From NCBI GenBank assembly GCA_018332375.1, contig BOPV01000001.1, positions 1 through 64,000 of the forward strand: DNA of 64,000 nucleotides, read 5' to 3'. The stretch comes from Roseiterribacter gracilis. Lineage in GTDB: Bacteria; Pseudomonadota; Alphaproteobacteria; BOG-932; Roseiterribacteraceae. The translations under genes were made by a program, and so were the position numbers. Positions 1 through 9,724 of this stretch are shown here, one piece after another. The notes under the pieces were generated by a model that was not told the origin of the DNA, searched no databases, and saw only the letters and a list, made by a program, of their open reading frames with translations. How positions within the stretch are numbered: the stretch's first letter is position 1; each line of letters begins with the position of its first letter.

Positions 1-176
<176 letters not shown>

Positions 177-213
177 TCGACGCCTCGGACTGACAGGAAC
201 AAGGCTTCACGCC

Positions 214-522
214 ATGGATACCCAGAGCATCCGCATTCGCCTCAAGGCGTTCGACCACCGCGTGCTTGACCAGTCGACGAGTGAAATCGTCAACACGGCC
301 AAGCGCACCGGTGCGCGCGTCCGCGGGCCGATTCCGCTGCCGACCCGCATCGAAAAGTTCACGGTGCTGCGCAGCCCGCACATCGACAAGAAGAGCCGTG
401 AGCAGTTTGAAATGCGCACGCACAAGCGGCTCCTCGACATTATCGACCCGACTCCGCAGACCGTGGACGCGCTGATGAAGCTCGACCTCGCTGCCGGCGT
501 CGACGTCGAGATCAAGCTGTAA
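214..522 (+). CDS. rpsJ: 30S ribosomal protein S10
   Basis: 102 residues beginning [19 protein letters not shown], the full usual length of S10, which sits in the 30S head and also acts as NusE in antitermination. The frame stays open upstream to base 100, but that extension has no S10 similarity, so the ATG at 214 is taken. It is the first gene of the S10 operon, 37 bases after tuf, so read-through from tuf is likely. Confidence 0.98.
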   Translation: MDTQSIRIRLKAFDHRVLDQSTSEIVNTAKRTGARVRGPIPLPTRIEKFTVLRSPHIDKKSREQFEMRTHKRLLDIIDPTPQTVDALMKLDLAAGVDVEIKL

Positions 523-534
523 GGCGTCGCCGTC

Positions 535-1275
535 ATGCAAATGGATAAAGTCCGCACCGGACTCATCGCGCAGAAGGTCGGCATGACCCGCGTGTTCACC
601 CCCGAGGGCGAGCACGTTCCGGTCACCGTCCTCAAAGTCGAGACCTGCCAGGTCGTGTCGCAGAAGACGATGGAGAAGGACGGTTACACCGCTCTTCAAC
701 TCGGCGTCGGCACCGCCAAGGTGAAGAATGTCTCGAAGGCACAGCGCGGCCATTTCGCCAAGGCGAAGGTCGAGCCGAAGAAGAAGACCGTCGAGTTCCG
801 CGTTCCCGCGGAAGCGCTCGTCGATGTCGGTGCCGAAATCGGCGTCGATCACTTCCTCGCCGGCCAGACCGTCGACGTCACTGGCACGTCGATCGGCAAG
901 GGCTTCGCCGGTTCGATGAAGCGCTGGAACTTTGGTGGTCTGCGCGCGACCCACGGCGTGTCGGTCTCGCACCGCTCGCATGGTTCGACGGGTAACCGCC
1001 AGGATCCGGGTCGTACCTTCCCGGGCAAGAAGATGGCCGGTCACCTCGGTGCCGAGCGCGTCACGACGCAGAACGTCAAAGTCGTTCGCGTTGATGTCGA
1101 GCAGGGCCTGATCCTGATCAAAGGTTCGGTCCCGGGCCCCGACCAGGGCTGGGTGATCGTGCAGGACGCGAAGAAGACCAAGGCGCCCGCAGGGCTGCCG
1201 TATCCGGCTGCGGTGCGTAAGGGAGCTGCTGTTGAAGCGGCTGCTGAACCGGCCGTCACCGAGACGCAGGAGTAA
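535..1275 (+). CDS. rplC: 50S ribosomal protein L3
   Basis: 246 residues. The N-terminal [15 protein letters not shown] and the central loop [18 protein letters not shown] are L3 hallmarks; the loop reaches toward the peptidyl-transferase centre. The C-terminal tail of about 30 residues, rich in Ala, Glu and Lys, is longer than in E. coli L3. Start 535 (MQMDK) is preferred over the ATG at 541 because AAGGCG lies about 8 bases upstream. Confidence 0.97.
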   Translation: MQMDKVRTGLIAQKVGMTRVFTPEGEHVPVTVLKVETCQVVSQKTMEKDGYTALQLGVGTAKVKNVSKAQRGHFAKAKVEPKKKTVEFRVPAEALVDVGAEIGVDHFLAGQTVDVTGTSIGKGFAGSMKRWNFGGLRATHGVSVSHRSHGSTGNRQDPGRTFPGKKMAGHLGAERVTTQNVKVVRVDVEQGLILIKGSVPGPDQGWVIVQDAKKTKAPAGLPYPAAVRKGAAVEAAAEPAVTETQE

Positions 1276-1280
1276 GGGCC

Positions 1281-1901
1281 ATGAAGGTCCAAGTGAAAAA
1301 CCTCGCCGGCACGGCGGTGGGCGACATCGAACTCAGCGACGATATTTTCGCGCTGCCGGTTCGTAGCGACCTGCTGCATCGCATGGTGAACTGGCAGTTG
1401 GCCAAGCGTCGTGCGGGTACGCACAAGACGAAGGGCGTGAGCGAAATCTCCGGCACCGGCAAGAAGCCCTACAAGCAGAAGGGCACTGGCCGCGCACGTC
1501 AGGGTTCGCTGCGTTCGCCGCAGTTCCGCGGCGGCGCGCGCATCTTCGGACCGGTCGTTCGTAGCCACGAATACGACCTGCCGAAGAAGGTGAAGAAGCT
1601 CGCGCTTCGCACCGCGCTGTCGGCCAAGGCCGCCGAAGGCAAGCTGTTCGTTCTCGATGCAGCGACCGCCGGTACGCACAAGACGAAAGAGTTGGCTGCG
1701 TCGCTGACGAAGCTGGGCCTCGGCTCGGTCATCGTGATCGACGGTCAGACGCTCGACGTGAACTTCTCGCGCGCCGCCGCCAACATCCCGTTGGTCGACG
1801 TGCTGCCGAGCCAGGGCGCGAACGTCTACGACATTCTCCGCCGCGACACGCTCGTGCTCACGCGCGCTGCGATCGCCGATCTCGAGGCGCGCCTGAAATG
1901 A
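1281..1901 (+). CDS. rplD: 50S ribosomal protein L4
   Basis: 206 residues of L4/L1e type. The extended-loop signature is visible as [19 protein letters not shown] followed by RGGARIFGP; in the family this loop lines the exit tunnel. It starts 5 bases after rplC and its TGA overlaps the rplW start by 4 bases. E. coli L4 also represses the S10 operon; the leader needed to judge this here lies outside the gene and was not identified. Confidence 0.97.
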   Translation: MKVQVKNLAGTAVGDIELSDDIFALPVRSDLLHRMVNWQLAKRRAGTHKTKGVSEISGTGKKPYKQKGTGRARQGSLRSPQFRGGARIFGPVVRSHEYDLPKKVKKLALRTALSAKAAEGKLFVLDAATAGTHKTKELAASLTKLGLGSVIVIDGQTLDVNFSRAAANIPLVDVLPSQGANVYDILRRDTLVLTRAAIADLEARLK

Positions 1902-2221
1902 GCAAGAAGACGAAGAAAGACGACAAGGCGATCTCGCCTCGTCACTACGACGTGATCCGCGCGCCGGTCATCACCGAGAAGGCGACGATGGGTTCGGAGC
2001 ACGGCCAGGTGACCTTCAAGGTCGCGTTGGACGCAACCAAGCCCGAGATCAAGGCTGCCGTTGAGGCGCTGTTCAAGGTCGAAGTGAAGGCCGTGAACAC
2101 GCTGGTCCACAAGGGCAAGACCAAGATGTTCAAGGGCGTCCGCGGTCGTCGCTCGGACGTGAAAAAAGCGATCGTCACGTTGGCCCAAGGGTCGACGATC
2201 GACGTGACGACGGGAGTCTGA
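1898..2221 (+). CDS. rplW: 50S ribosomal protein L23
   Basis: 107 residues with the L23 core ([31 protein letters not shown]). L23 sits at the tunnel exit and docks trigger factor and SRP. The first 17 residues are Lys/Asp-rich and extend slightly beyond the E. coli form. The ATG overlaps the rplD stop (ATGA), which implies translational coupling. Confidence 0.97.
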   Translation: MSKKTKKDDKAISPRHYDVIRAPVITEKATMGSEHGQVTFKVALDATKPEIKAAVEALFKVEVKAVNTLVHKGKTKMFKGVRGRRSDVKKAIVTLAQGSTIDVTTGV

Positions 2222-2225
2222 CGCG

Positions 2226-3065
2226 ATGGCGTTGAAACAATTCCGTCCGATTACGCCGGGCACGCGCCAACTGGTGCTGGTCGACAAGTCGGATCTCTAC
2301 AAGGGCAAGCCGCTCAAGAAGCTGGTCGAAGGCCAGTCGAAGTCGGGTGGCCGTAACAACACCGGTCGTGTCACGTCGTGGCAGAAGGGTGGCGGTCACA
2401 AGCAGTCGTATCGACTGATCGACTTCAAGCGCCGCAAGTTCGACGTCGCCGGTACGGTCGAACGGATCGAATACGATCCGAACCGCACCGCCTTCATCGC
2501 GCTGATCACCTACGAGGACGGCGAACAGGCCTACATCCTCGCGCCGCAGCGCCTCGGCGTTGGCGACAAGGTGATCGCCGGCGAAAAGGTCGACGTGAAG
2601 CCGGGCAATGCGATGCCGCTGCGTTCGATGCCGGTCGGTACGATCGTGCACAACGTCGAGCTGCGTCCGGGCAAGGGCGGCCAGTTGGCTCGTTCGGCCG
2701 GTACGTATGCACAGCTCGTCGGTCGCGACAGCGGCTACGCGCAGTTGAAGTTGACGTCGGGCGAACTGCGCACCGTGCGCGGTGAATGCATGGCGTCGGT
2801 TGGTGCGGTGTCGAACCCCGACAACTCGAACCAGTCGCTCGGCAAAGCCGGTCGTAATCGTTGGAAGGGTATTCGCCCGCATGTCCGCGGCGTCGCGATG
2901 AACCCAGTCGATCATCCCCATGGCGGCGGCGAAGGCCGCACCTCGGGTGGTCGTCATCCGGTCACGCCTTGGGGCAAGGGCACCAAGGGCAACAAGACCC
3001 GGAAGAACAAGGCCACGGACAAGTACATTATCCGCCGCGCGCCGAAGCGCTCGGGGAGGACCTAA
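2226..3065 (+). CDS. rplB: 50S ribosomal protein L2
   Basis: 279 residues, full length. The C-terminal L2 signature [13 protein letters not shown] is present; it carries the histidine known to be important for peptidyl-transferase activity. The N-terminal [16 protein letters not shown] and the SH3-like middle ([22 protein letters not shown] cut here) match the family. It lies 4 bases after rplW and 3 bases before rpsS. Confidence 0.97.
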   Translation: MALKQFRPITPGTRQLVLVDKSDLYKGKPLKKLVEGQSKSGGRNNTGRVTSWQKGGGHKQSYRLIDFKRRKFDVAGTVERIEYDPNRTAFIALITYEDGEQAYILAPQRLGVGDKVIAGEKVDVKPGNAMPLRSMPVGTIVHNVELRPGKGGQLARSAGTYAQLVGRDSGYAQLKLTSGELRTVRGECMASVGAVSNPDNSNQSLGKAGRNRWKGIRPHVRGVAMNPVDHPHGGGEGRTSGGRHPVTPWGKGTKGNKTRKNKATDKYIIRRAPKRSGRT

Positions 3066-3068
3066 GAC

Positions 3069-3347
3069 ATGGCGCGTAGTGTTTGGAAGGGCCCGTTCGT
3101 TGACGGGTATCTGCTGAAGAAGGCCGAGAAGAGCCGGGGCTCGGGCCGCAACGAGATCATCAAGATCTGGTCGCGTCGCTCGACGATCCTGCCGCAGTTC
3201 GTCGGTCTGACCTTCGGTGTTTACAACGGCCAGAAGTTCATCCCGGTCCTCGTGACCGAGAACATGATCGGCCACAAGTTCGGCGAATTCTCGCCCACGC
3301 GCACCTTCTACGGGCACGCGTCGGACAAGAAGGCGAAGAGGGCCTAA
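3069..3347 (+). CDS. rpsS: 30S ribosomal protein S19
   Basis: 92 residues beginning [20 protein letters not shown], with the C-terminal [21 protein letters not shown] signature split across residues 68-88. S19 binds the 16S 3' domain with S13 in the 30S head. Standard length and operon position between rplB and rplV. Confidence 0.98.
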   Translation: MARSVWKGPFVDGYLLKKAEKSRGSGRNEIIKIWSRRSTILPQFVGLTFGVYNGQKFIPVLVTENMIGHKFGEFSPTRTFYGHASDKKAKRA

Positions 3348-3349
3348 TC

Positions 3350-3745
3350 ATGGGTAAGCCCAGCAACGAACGTCGCCAGGCGGAGACGGAGGCGAAAGCC
3401 TTCGCCAAGATGATCCGTACCTCGGCGCGCAAGCTGAACCTCGTGGCGCAGCTGATCCGTGGCAAGAGCGCGCAAAACGCGCTCGCCGACCTGACTTTCT
3501 GCGAGCGTCGTATCGCCAAGGAAGTCCGCAAGGTGCTGCAGTCGGCGATCGCCAACGCTGAAAACAATCATCAGCTCGACGTGGATCGTCTCTATGTCAG
3601 CGAAGCGACCGTTGGTCGTGCGCTGGTCATGAAGCGCTTTCATGCTCGCGGTCGTGGTCGTTCGGCGTCGGTCGAGAAGCCGTTCTCCAATCTTACCGTT
3701 GTGGTGCGCGAGCGGGCCGAAGCGGCCGCCGGCGCGGAGGCGTAA
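3350..3745 (+). CDS. rplV: 50S ribosomal protein L22
   Basis: 131 residues with the L22 core ([44 protein letters not shown]). The beta-hairpin of L22 lines the exit tunnel near the macrolide site. The N-terminal tail [18 protein letters not shown] is longer than the E. coli start, as is common in alphaproteobacteria. Starts 2 bases after rpsS. Confidence 0.97.
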   Translation: MGKPSNERRQAETEAKAFAKMIRTSARKLNLVAQLIRGKSAQNALADLTFCERRIAKEVRKVLQSAIANAENNHQLDVDRLYVSEATVGRALVMKRFHARGRGRSASVEKPFSNLTVVVRERAEAAAGAEA

Positions 3746-3748
3746 TTC

Positions 3749-4426
3749 ATGGGTCAGAAGATCAATCCGATCGGCATCCGCGTCGGTATCAACCGTACGT
3801 GGGACAGCCGCTGGTACGCCGGTCGCGACTATGCGCGCGTCCTGCACCAGGATTTGAAGCTGCGCGAATATTTGATGACCCGCCTGTTGCAGGCTGGCGT
3901 CGGTCGCGTCGTGATCGAGCGTATGGCGAAGAAGGCTCGCATCACCATTCACTCGGCTCGTCCGGGCGTGGTGATCGGCAAGAAGGGCGCCGACATCGAA
4001 AAGCTGCGCTTGGAACTCGGTGCCCGCACCGGTTCGGAAGTCGCGCTGAACATCGTCGAAATCCGTAAGCCGGAAATCGATGCCAAGCTGATCGCCGAGA
4101 ACATCTCGAGCCAGCTCGAGCGTCGCGTTGCCTTCCGTCGCGCCATGAAGCGCGCGGTGCAGTCGGCGATGCGTCTGGGCGCCCAGGGCATTCGTATCAA
4201 CTGCTCGGGTCGTTTGGGCGGCGCGGAAATCGCGCGTCTCGAATGGTACCGCGAAGGTCGCGTGCCGCTGCACACGCTGCGCGCCGACATCGATTACGGC
4301 ACGGCCACTGCCAAGACGACCTACGGCACCTGCGGCGTCAAAGTCTGGGTGTTCAAGGGCGAAGTGATGGCGCACGACCCCATGGCGCAGGACAAGCGCG
4401 CCATGGAACAGCAGCCCGCGCGCTAA
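3749..4426 (+). CDS. rpsC: 30S ribosomal protein S3
   Basis: 225 residues. [20 protein letters not shown] opens the protein; the KH domain carries [16 protein letters not shown] at about residues 72-87. The C-terminal domain has [20 protein letters not shown] and [19 protein letters not shown], both S3 signatures. S3 is part of the mRNA entry site. It follows rplV by 3 bases. Confidence 0.98.
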   Translation: MGQKINPIGIRVGINRTWDSRWYAGRDYARVLHQDLKLREYLMTRLLQAGVGRVVIERMAKKARITIHSARPGVVIGKKGADIEKLRLELGARTGSEVALNIVEIRKPEIDAKLIAENISSQLERRVAFRRAMKRAVQSAMRLGAQGIRINCSGRLGGAEIARLEWYREGRVPLHTLRADIDYGTATAKTTYGTCGVKVWVFKGEVMAHDPMAQDKRAMEQQPAR

Positions 4427-4438
4427 GGGATAACGACA

Positions 4439-4852
4439 ATGCTTAGTCCGAAGCGAACCAAGTACCGCAAGGCGCACAAAGGCCGTATCCACGGCGTTGC
4501 GACCTCGGGCACGACGCTCAATTTCGGCGCCTTCGGTTTGAAGGCGTTGGAACCGGAACGCGTGACTGCGCGCCAGCTCGAAGCTGCTCGCCGTGCGATC
4601 ACCCGTCACATGAAGCGCCAGGGCCGTCTCTGGATCCGCGTCTTCCCGGACGTGCCGGTCTCGAAGAAGCCCGCCGAAGTCCGCATGGGTTCGGGTAAAG
4701 GCAGCCCGGAATTCTGGGTGACCCGTATTTATCCGGGAAAGATCATGTTCGAGATCGACGGCATTCCGGCCGATCTCGCGATGCGCGCGTTCGAGCTCGC
4801 GGCTGCAAAGCTGCCGATCAAGACCCGCGTCGTGACCCGGGAGCAGGTGTGA
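4439..4852 (+). CDS. rplP: 50S ribosomal protein L16
   Basis: 137 residues, the standard length. [17 protein letters not shown] and the signature [13 protein letters not shown] are diagnostic; L16 contacts the A-site tRNA region. Its TGA shares one base with the rpmC ATG (TGATG), a tight coupling. Confidence 0.98.
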   Translation: MLSPKRTKYRKAHKGRIHGVATSGTTLNFGAFGLKALEPERVTARQLEAARRAITRHMKRQGRLWIRVFPDVPVSKKPAEVRMGSGKGSPEFWVTRIYPGKIMFEIDGIPADLAMRAFELAAAKLPIKTRVVTREQV

Positions 4853-5061
4853 TGGCGACCAAGACCGAAGACTTTCGCGGCAAGAGCGAAGACCAACTGA
4901 AAGACGATCTGATCGCGTTGAAGAAGGAGCAGTTCAACCTGCGCTTCCAGCGTGCCTCGGGTCAGTTGGAATCGACCGCCCGCGTGCGCATCGTTCGTCG
5001 CAACATTGCGCGCATTCAGACTGTGCTGCGTCAGCGCGAGCTGGCGTCGGCCAAGGCGTAA
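4852..5061 (+). CDS. rpmC: 50S ribosomal protein L29
   Basis: 69 residues. L29 features are [20 protein letters not shown] and [17 protein letters not shown], two helices that pack at the tunnel exit beside L23. The ATG at 4852 is used rather than the overlapping GTG at 4849. It is followed 10 bases later by rpsQ, preceded by an AAGGAAAG ribosome-binding site. Confidence 0.97.
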   Translation: MATKTEDFRGKSEDQLKDDLIALKKEQFNLRFQRASGQLESTARVRIVRRNIARIQTVLRQRELASAKA

Positions 5062-5071
5062 GGAAAGAACG

Positions 5072-5326
5072 ATGCCGAAGCGCGTCATGCAGGGTGAAGT
5101 GGTGAGCGACAAGGGCGACAAGACTGTCGTCGTCCGCGTCGAACGCCGCGTCATGGACCCCGTCTATAAGAAATTCGTTCGTCGCTCGAAGAAATTCGCT
5201 GCGCACGATGAAGCGAACGTGTTCCGCGTTGGTGATGTCGTCGAGATTCAGGAGACTGCTCCGATCTCGAAGAACAAGCGCTGGACCGTGATCTCGCCGG
5301 CGCCGTCGCGCGCGGCGCAGGCCTGA
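5072..5326 (+). CDS. rpsQ: 30S ribosomal protein S17
   Basis: 84 residues starting [19 protein letters not shown]. The OB-fold signature [18 protein letters not shown] is at the C-terminus. The frame is open upstream inside rpmC, but the ATG at 5072 gives the normal S17 start and has AAGGAAAG just upstream. S17 is a primary 16S rRNA-binding protein. Confidence 0.97.
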   Translation: MPKRVMQGEVVSDKGDKTVVVRVERRVMDPVYKKFVRRSKKFAAHDEANVFRVGDVVEIQETAPISKNKRWTVISPAPSRAAQA

Positions 5327-5339
5327 GGAGCAACGTAAT

Positions 5340-5708
5340 ATGATCCAGATGCAGACTAATCTGGACGTGGCCGACAACAGCGGCGCGCGCCGGGTCATGT
5401 GCATCAAAGTTCTCGGCGGTTCCAAACGGAAATACGCTGAGGTCGGTGATGTCATCGTCGTCTCGATTAAAGAGGCGATCCCGCGCGGCCGTGTGAAGAA
5501 GGGCGACGTCCATCGCGCCGTTGTGGTGCGTACCGCTTTCCCGCTGTCGCGTAATGACGGCTCACTGATCCGTTTTGACCGCAACGCCGCCGTGCTGATC
5601 AACAAGCAGGGCGAGCCGATCGGTACCCGTATCTTCGGGCCGGTGACTCGTGAGCTGCGCGGCAAGAAGTTCATGAAGATCATCTCGCTCGCGCCGGAGG
5701 TGCTGTGA
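5340..5708 (+). CDS. rplN: 50S ribosomal protein L14
   Basis: 122 residues, exactly the usual length. [20 protein letters not shown] and the later [17 protein letters not shown] are L14 signatures; L14 bridges the two subunits and binds the RsfS silencing factor. GAGGAGC precedes the ATG. The TGA shares one base with the rplX start. Confidence 0.98.
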   Translation: MIQMQTNLDVADNSGARRVMCIKVLGGSKRKYAEVGDVIVVSIKEAIPRGRVKKGDVHRAVVVRTAFPLSRNDGSLIRFDRNAAVLINKQGEPIGTRIFGPVTRELRGKKFMKIISLAPEVL

Positions 5709-6028
5709 TGTCGGCCGCCAAGATTAAAAAGGGCGATCGCGTCGTCGTGATCACCGGTCGCGACAAGGGCAAGCGCGGCGAAGTCGTTCGCGTGCTGCCG
5801 GGCGCTGACCGCGTCGTCGTCAGCGGCGTGAACATCGTGAAGCGCCACACGCGTCCGACCCCGGCTTCGGCCGGCGGCATCGTCGAGAAGGAAGCGACGA
5901 TCCACGTGTCGAACGTGCTGCATATCGACCCCAAGACCGACAAGCCGACCCGCGTTGGCTTCAAGACCCTGGAAGACGGCCGCAAGATTCGCGTCGCCCG
6001 TCCGTCGGGGGAGGCGATCGACCGATGA
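5708..6028 (+). CDS. rplX: 50S ribosomal protein L24
   Basis: 106 residues. The KOW motif [20 protein letters not shown] is at residues 8-27, followed by [13 protein letters not shown]24 is an assembly initiator at the tunnel exit. The ATG at 5708 is preferred to the GTG at 5705. It overlaps rplE by 4 bases. Confidence 0.97.
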   Translation: MSAAKIKKGDRVVVITGRDKGKRGEVVRVLPGADRVVVSGVNIVKRHTRPTPASAGGIVEKEATIHVSNVLHIDPKTDKPTRVGFKTLEDGRKIRVARPSGEAIDR

Positions 6029-6597
6029 CCAAAGCGACTGCAAAGAGCAAGACCGACGCACCGCGCCTGAAGCGCGAGTACGAAGAGAAGATCAAAGCCG
6101 CGCTGAAGGCTGAGTTTGGCTACGCCAACGACTACGCCGTGCCGAAGCTGGAAAAGATCGTGTTGAACATGGGCGTCGGCGAGACGACCGGTGACACGCG
6201 CAAGATCCAGCCGGCGGTGGCGGAGCTGCAGGCGATTGCCGGCCAGAAGCCGATCATCACCAAGGCCCGCAAGTCGATCGCGCAGTTCAAAGTGCGCGAG
6301 CACATGCCGATCGGCTGCAAGGTCACCCTGCGTGGCGCTCGTATGTACGAGTTCCTCGATCGCCTGATCACGATCGCGCTGCCGCGCGTTCGCGACTTCC
6401 GCGGCGTGAAGCCCGACTCGTTCGACGGTCGCGGCAACTACGCGATGGGCGTGAAGGAACAGATCATCTTCCCGGAAATCGACTACGAAAAGATGGAGTC
6501 GGTGCGGGGCATGGACATCGTGATTTGCACGACGGCCAAGAACGACGCTGAAGCCAAAGCGCTGCTGCGCGGCTTCAACATGCCGTTCACGAGCTGA
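6025..6597 (+). CDS. rplE: 50S ribosomal protein L5
   Basis: 190 residues. L5 signature [16 protein letters not shown] lies at about residues 43-58, with [15 protein letters not shown] and [11 protein letters not shown] later. L5 binds 5S rRNA and contacts the P-site tRNA. A short charged N-terminal tail (about 10 residues) extends beyond the E. coli start. The ATG overlaps rplX (ATGA). Confidence 0.98.
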   Translation: MTKATAKSKTDAPRLKREYEEKIKAALKAEFGYANDYAVPKLEKIVLNMGVGETTGDTRKIQPAVAELQAIAGQKPIITKARKSIAQFKVREHMPIGCKVTLRGARMYEFLDRLITIALPRVRDFRGVKPDSFDGRGNYAMGVKEQIIFPEIDYEKMESVRGMDIVICTTAKNDAEAKALLRGFNMPFTS

Positions 6598-6615
6598 GCG
6601 GCGAGGACATAAGAC

Positions 6616-6921
6616 ATGGCTAAGAAGAGTGCCGTTGAGAAGAACAACCGCCGCGCCAAGCTGGTGAAGCGGTTTGCTGCCAAGCGGAAGCGTCTGCTGG
6701 CGATCACCGACGACAAGCAAGTGTCGGACGAAGAGCGTTTCGACGCCCAGCTGAAGCTGGCGGAGATGCCGCGCAATTCGAACCCGACGCGCGTGCGTAA
6801 CCGCTGCGAAATGACTGGCCGTCCGCGCGCCGTCTATCGCCGTTTCAAGCTGTCGCGCATTGCGTTGCGCCAGCTGGCGTCGATCGGGCTTGTGCCCGGC
6901 GTCACCAAGTCGAGCTGGTAA
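6616..6921 (+). CDS. rpsN: 30S ribosomal protein S14, zinc-free type
   Basis: 101 residues, [20 protein letters not shown] to GVTKSSW. The conserved [17 protein letters not shown] is present, with a single cysteine and no paired CXXC motifs, so this is the long zinc-independent S14. It follows rplE by 18 bases. Confidence 0.97.
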   Translation: MAKKSAVEKNNRRAKLVKRFAAKRKRLLAITDDKQVSDEERFDAQLKLAEMPRNSNPTRVRNRCEMTGRPRAVYRRFKLSRIALRQLASIGLVPGVTKSSW

Positions 6922-6933
6922 GGAGACCCCGAG

Positions 6934-7332
6934 ATGTCACTGAGTGATCCGCTCGGCGATCTGCTGACCCGCATCCGCAATGGTCAGCACGCCAATATGT
7001 CGATCGTCGAAAGCCCGGCCTCGAAGCTGCGCGCAAGCGTGCTCGAAGTGTTGAAGCGCGAAGGCTACATCCGTGGCTACGAGCAAGACGCTGTGGTCAA
7101 CGGCATTTCGACCATCAAGGTGCAGCTGAAGTACCACGAAGGCCAACCGGCGATTAAAGAGATCCAGCGTGTCTCGAAGCCGGGCCGTCGCGTCTACTCG
7201 AAGATCAGCGAGCTGCAGAAGTTCTATAACGGTCTGGGTATCTCGATCCTGTCGACGCCGCGTGGCGTGATGTCAGATCACGAGGCCCGCGCTGCCAATG
7301 TTGGCGGCGAAGTCCTCTGCAAGGTGTTCTGA
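6934..7332 (+). CDS. rpsH: 30S ribosomal protein S8
   Basis: 132 residues starting MSLSDPLGDLLTRIRNGQ, with the C-terminal signature STPRGVMSDHEARAANVGGE. S8 binds the central domain of 16S rRNA; in E. coli it represses the spc operon at the L5 region. An AAGGAG lies 12 bases before the ATG. Confidence 0.98.
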   Translation: MSLSDPLGDLLTRIRNGQHANMSIVESPASKLRASVLEVLKREGYIRGYEQDAVVNGISTIKVQLKYHEGQPAIKEIQRVSKPGRRVYSKISELQKFYNGLGISILSTPRGVMSDHEARAANVGGEVLCKVF

Positions 7333-7335
7333 GCC

Positions 7336-7869
7336 ATGAGCCGCATCGGAAAACATCCCGTTCCGGTTCCGTCGGGCGTCACCGTTTCGGTGGTCGGTCA
7401 GACGGTTACCGCCAAGGGTAAGCTGGGCGAAAAGAAGCTCACGCTGATCGACGACATTTCGGTCGAGATGAAGGACGGCACTGTCGTCGTTCTGCCGCGC
7501 GCCGAAACCCGTCGTGCTCGCCAAATGTGGGCGACGTCGCGCAGCCTGGTGAACAACCTGGTCAAAGGCGTGAGCGAAGGCTTCACCGAAGACCTCGAGA
7601 TCAACGGCGTCGGTTATCGTGCCGCGGTGCAGGGCAAAGAGCTGGTGCTCGCGCTCGGCTACACGCACGACATCCGCTACCCGATCCCGGCCGGCGTCAC
7701 GATGAAGACGGAAAAGCCGACCACGATCTCGATCCTGGGTCCGGACAAGCAGCAGGTCGGTCAGATCGCAGCTGAGCTGCGCGCGTATCGTCCGCCAGAG
7801 CCCTACAAGGGCAAGGGCGTGAAGTACGTGTCCGAAACGATCCTGCGCAAAGAAGGCAAGAAGAAATAG
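7336..7869 (+). CDS. rplF: 50S ribosomal protein L6
   Basis: 177 residues, two L6 domains. [15 protein letters not shown] opens it and [20 protein letters not shown] (residues 154-173) is the C-terminal L6 signature. L6 lies near the factor-binding site. Three bases separate it from rpsH and two from rplR. Confidence 0.98.
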   Translation: MSRIGKHPVPVPSGVTVSVVGQTVTAKGKLGEKKLTLIDDISVEMKDGTVVVLPRAETRRARQMWATSRSLVNNLVKGVSEGFTEDLEINGVGYRAAVQGKELVLALGYTHDIRYPIPAGVTMKTEKPTTISILGPDKQQVGQIAAELRAYRPPEPYKGKGVKYVSETILRKEGKKK

Positions 7870-7871
7870 CC

Positions 7872-8234
7872 ATGCCGCAGCAATTCGACTCCACCACTCG
7901 CCGCAAGCTGCGCGTCCGCGCCAGCATGCGGAAGATCCGCAGCGATCGCCCGCGCCTGTCGGTGCATCGCACGTCGCAGCACATCTACGCGCAGGTCATC
8001 GACGACGCTGGGCAGAAGACGCTCGCTGCGGCTTCGACGCTCGACACGTCGCTGAAAGGCGAACTGAAGAGCGGCGCAAACATCGATGCCGCCAAGCGCG
8101 TCGGTGCGCTCGTTGCCGAGCGTGCCAAGGCGGCCGGCGTTACGCAGGTCCGCTTCGATCGCGGTGCCTATATTTTCCACGGGCGCGTGAAAGCGCTCGC
8201 CGAGGCGGCTCGCGAAGCCGGCCTGGACTTCTGA
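7872..8234 (+). CDS. rplR: 50S ribosomal protein L18
   Basis: 120 residues. The core [20 protein letters not shown] and the end [20 protein letters not shown] identify L18, which carries 5S rRNA into the 50S subunit with L5. The start [19 protein letters not shown] is a short variable tail. Confidence 0.97.
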   Translation: MPQQFDSTTRRKLRVRASMRKIRSDRPRLSVHRTSQHIYAQVIDDAGQKTLAAASTLDTSLKGELKSGANIDAAKRVGALVAERAKAAGVTQVRFDRGAYIFHGRVKALAEAAREAGLDF

Positions 8235-8245
8235 GGAGCTAGGCT

Positions 8246-8812
8246 ATGGCACGCGAAGAACGTCGCGAACGTCGCGACCGCGACAGCGAACAGAGCGAGC
8301 TCGTCGAAAAGCTCGTTTCCATCAACCGCGTCGCGAAGGTGGTGAAGGGTGGCCGTCGTTTCGGCTTCGCTGCACTCGTCGTCGTCGGCGACGGCAAGGG
8401 CCGCGTTGGTCACGGCGCGGGTAAGGCCCGCGAAGTGCCGGAAGCGATCCGCAAGGCGACCGAACAGGCCAAGAAGAGCATGGTTCGCGTTCCGCTGCGC
8501 GAAGGCCGCACGCTGCATCACGATCTGCAGGGCCGTTTCGGCGCCGGCAAAGTCGTGCTGCGCGCAGCTCCGGCCGGTACCGGCATCATCGCAGGTGGTC
8601 CGATGCGCGCCGTCTTCGAAGCGCTCGGCGTCCATGACGTCGTCGCCAAGTCGGTCGGCACGTCGAACCCGCACAACATGGTCAAGGCAACGCTCGATGC
8701 GCTGACCCATCTCTCGAGCCCGCGCCTGGTCGCGGCGCGTCGTGGCCGCAAGGTCGCCGAGATCCTGGGCAAGCCGGGTGAAGCCGAAGCCAATCTCGAA
8801 GGCGTTTCGTGA
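8246..8812 (+). CDS. rpsE: 30S ribosomal protein S5
   Basis: 188 residues. The double-stranded RNA-binding domain has [18 protein letters not shown] and [17 protein letters not shown]; the C-terminal domain has [21 protein letters not shown]5 is involved in decoding fidelity. Its TGA shares one base with rpmD. The charged N-terminus ([16 protein letters not shown]) is typical of alphaproteobacteria. Confidence 0.98.
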   Translation: MAREERRERRDRDSEQSELVEKLVSINRVAKVVKGGRRFGFAALVVVGDGKGRVGHGAGKAREVPEAIRKATEQAKKSMVRVPLREGRTLHHDLQGRFGAGKVVLRAAPAGTGIIAGGPMRAVFEALGVHDVVAKSVGTSNPHNMVKATLDALTHLSSPRLVAARRGRKVAEILGKPGEAEANLEGVS

Positions 8813-9099
8813 TGGCCGAAGAAAAGAAAGCCCCGGCGAAGAAAGCCGCTGCGCCGAAGACTGCTGCTCCGAAGAAGGCAGCTGCCGCCCCCAAAGCGGC
8901 TGCAGCCAAGAGCGGCAAGACCGTGATCGTGACCCAGACCGGGTCGCCGATCGGTCGTGAACAGTATCAGCACGCGACTCTGAAGGGTCTCGGACTGGGC
9001 AAGATGAACCGGACTCGCGAGCTCGAGGACACGCCGGCGGTGCGCGGAATGATCCGCACCGTGCAGCACCTCATCCGCGTTGAGTCGCCGACCGAGTAA
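8812..9099 (+). CDS. rpmD: 50S ribosomal protein L30 with Ala/Lys-rich N-terminal tail
   Basis: 95 residues from the ATG at 8812. The L30 fold occupies the C-terminal 60 residues ([38 protein letters not shown]). It is preceded by about 34 residues built almost only from Ala, Lys and Pro with Glu, giving an extended basic tail like those of histone-H1-like proteins. E. coli L30 is about 59 residues. The tail is in frame with the rpsE-coupled start and no internal ATG precedes the L30 core, so it appears to be translated. Confidence 0.93.
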   Translation: MAEEKKAPAKKAAAPKTAAPKKAAAAPKAAAAKSGKTVIVTQTGSPIGREQYQHATLKGLGLGKMNRTRELEDTPAVRGMIRTVQHLIRVESPTE

Positions 9100-9104
9100 T
9101 TGCC

Positions 9105-9587
9105 ATGACCAAGCTCAACGACATTCGCGACAATGACGGTGCCCGTAAGGGCCGCATGCGCATCGGCCGTGGTATCGGCTCGGGCAAAGGCAAGACCGGC
9201 GGCCGTGGCGGCAAGGGTCAGACCGCGCGCTCCGGCGTCGCGATCAACGGCTTTGAAGGCGGCCAGATGCCGCTGCATCGCCGCATCCCGAAGCGCGGCT
9301 TCACCAACCACATGCGTCGCGACTACGTCGTGATCAACCTGGGCTCGATCCAGGCTGCGATCGACGAAAAGAAGCTCGACGCCAAGGCGACGATCAACGG
9401 CGAAGCGCTGGTTGCGGCCGGCTTGCTGCGCCGCACGCGCGATGGTGTCCGTCTGCTCGCCAAGGGCGCGCTGACGGCCAAGGTGACGATCGACGTCGCC
9501 GGTGCCAGCGCGGCTGCAATCGCAGCGGTGGAAAAGGCCGGCGGCAGCGTCACGCTGCCCAAGGTCGAAGAAGCCGCGGCGGGTTGA
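9105..9587 (+). CDS. rplO: 50S ribosomal protein L15
   Basis: 160 residues. The N-terminal Gly/Arg-rich region ([19 protein letters not shown], residues 19-37) and [18 protein letters not shown] are L15 signatures. The C-terminal domain ends in a basic/alanine helix. It is the last ribosomal gene before the 137-base gap leading to secY. Confidence 0.97.
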   Translation: MTKLNDIRDNDGARKGRMRIGRGIGSGKGKTGGRGGKGQTARSGVAINGFEGGQMPLHRRIPKRGFTNHMRRDYVVINLGSIQAAIDEKKLDAKATINGEALVAAGLLRRTRDGVRLLAKGALTAKVTIDVAGASAAAIAAVEKAGGSVTLPKVEEAAAG

Positions 9588-9626
9588 TCTCGCGCCGGGG
9601 CTTGCCCCGCACTATGTAGTTCGTCG

Positions 9627-9652
9627 AGCGCCGGACCATCGCGTCCGGCGTT
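9627..9652 (+). terminator. Hairpin in the rplO-secY gap (possible attenuator)
   Basis: In the 137-base gap, CGCCGGA (9629-9635) pairs perfectly with TCCGGCG (9644-9650) around an 8-base loop, extended by a G-T and an A-T pair. A smaller CGGGGC/GCCCCG palindrome lies upstream near 9595-9608. No U-run follows, so full termination is unlikely; partial attenuation or mRNA processing before secY is an inference. Confidence 0.35.
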
Positions 9653-9724
9653 CGCGTGTTTACTTCCAGGATTGCCCCCCGACCATTGATAGGGGCGGTG
9701 ATCCTCGCTACTCGAAGAGTCATC

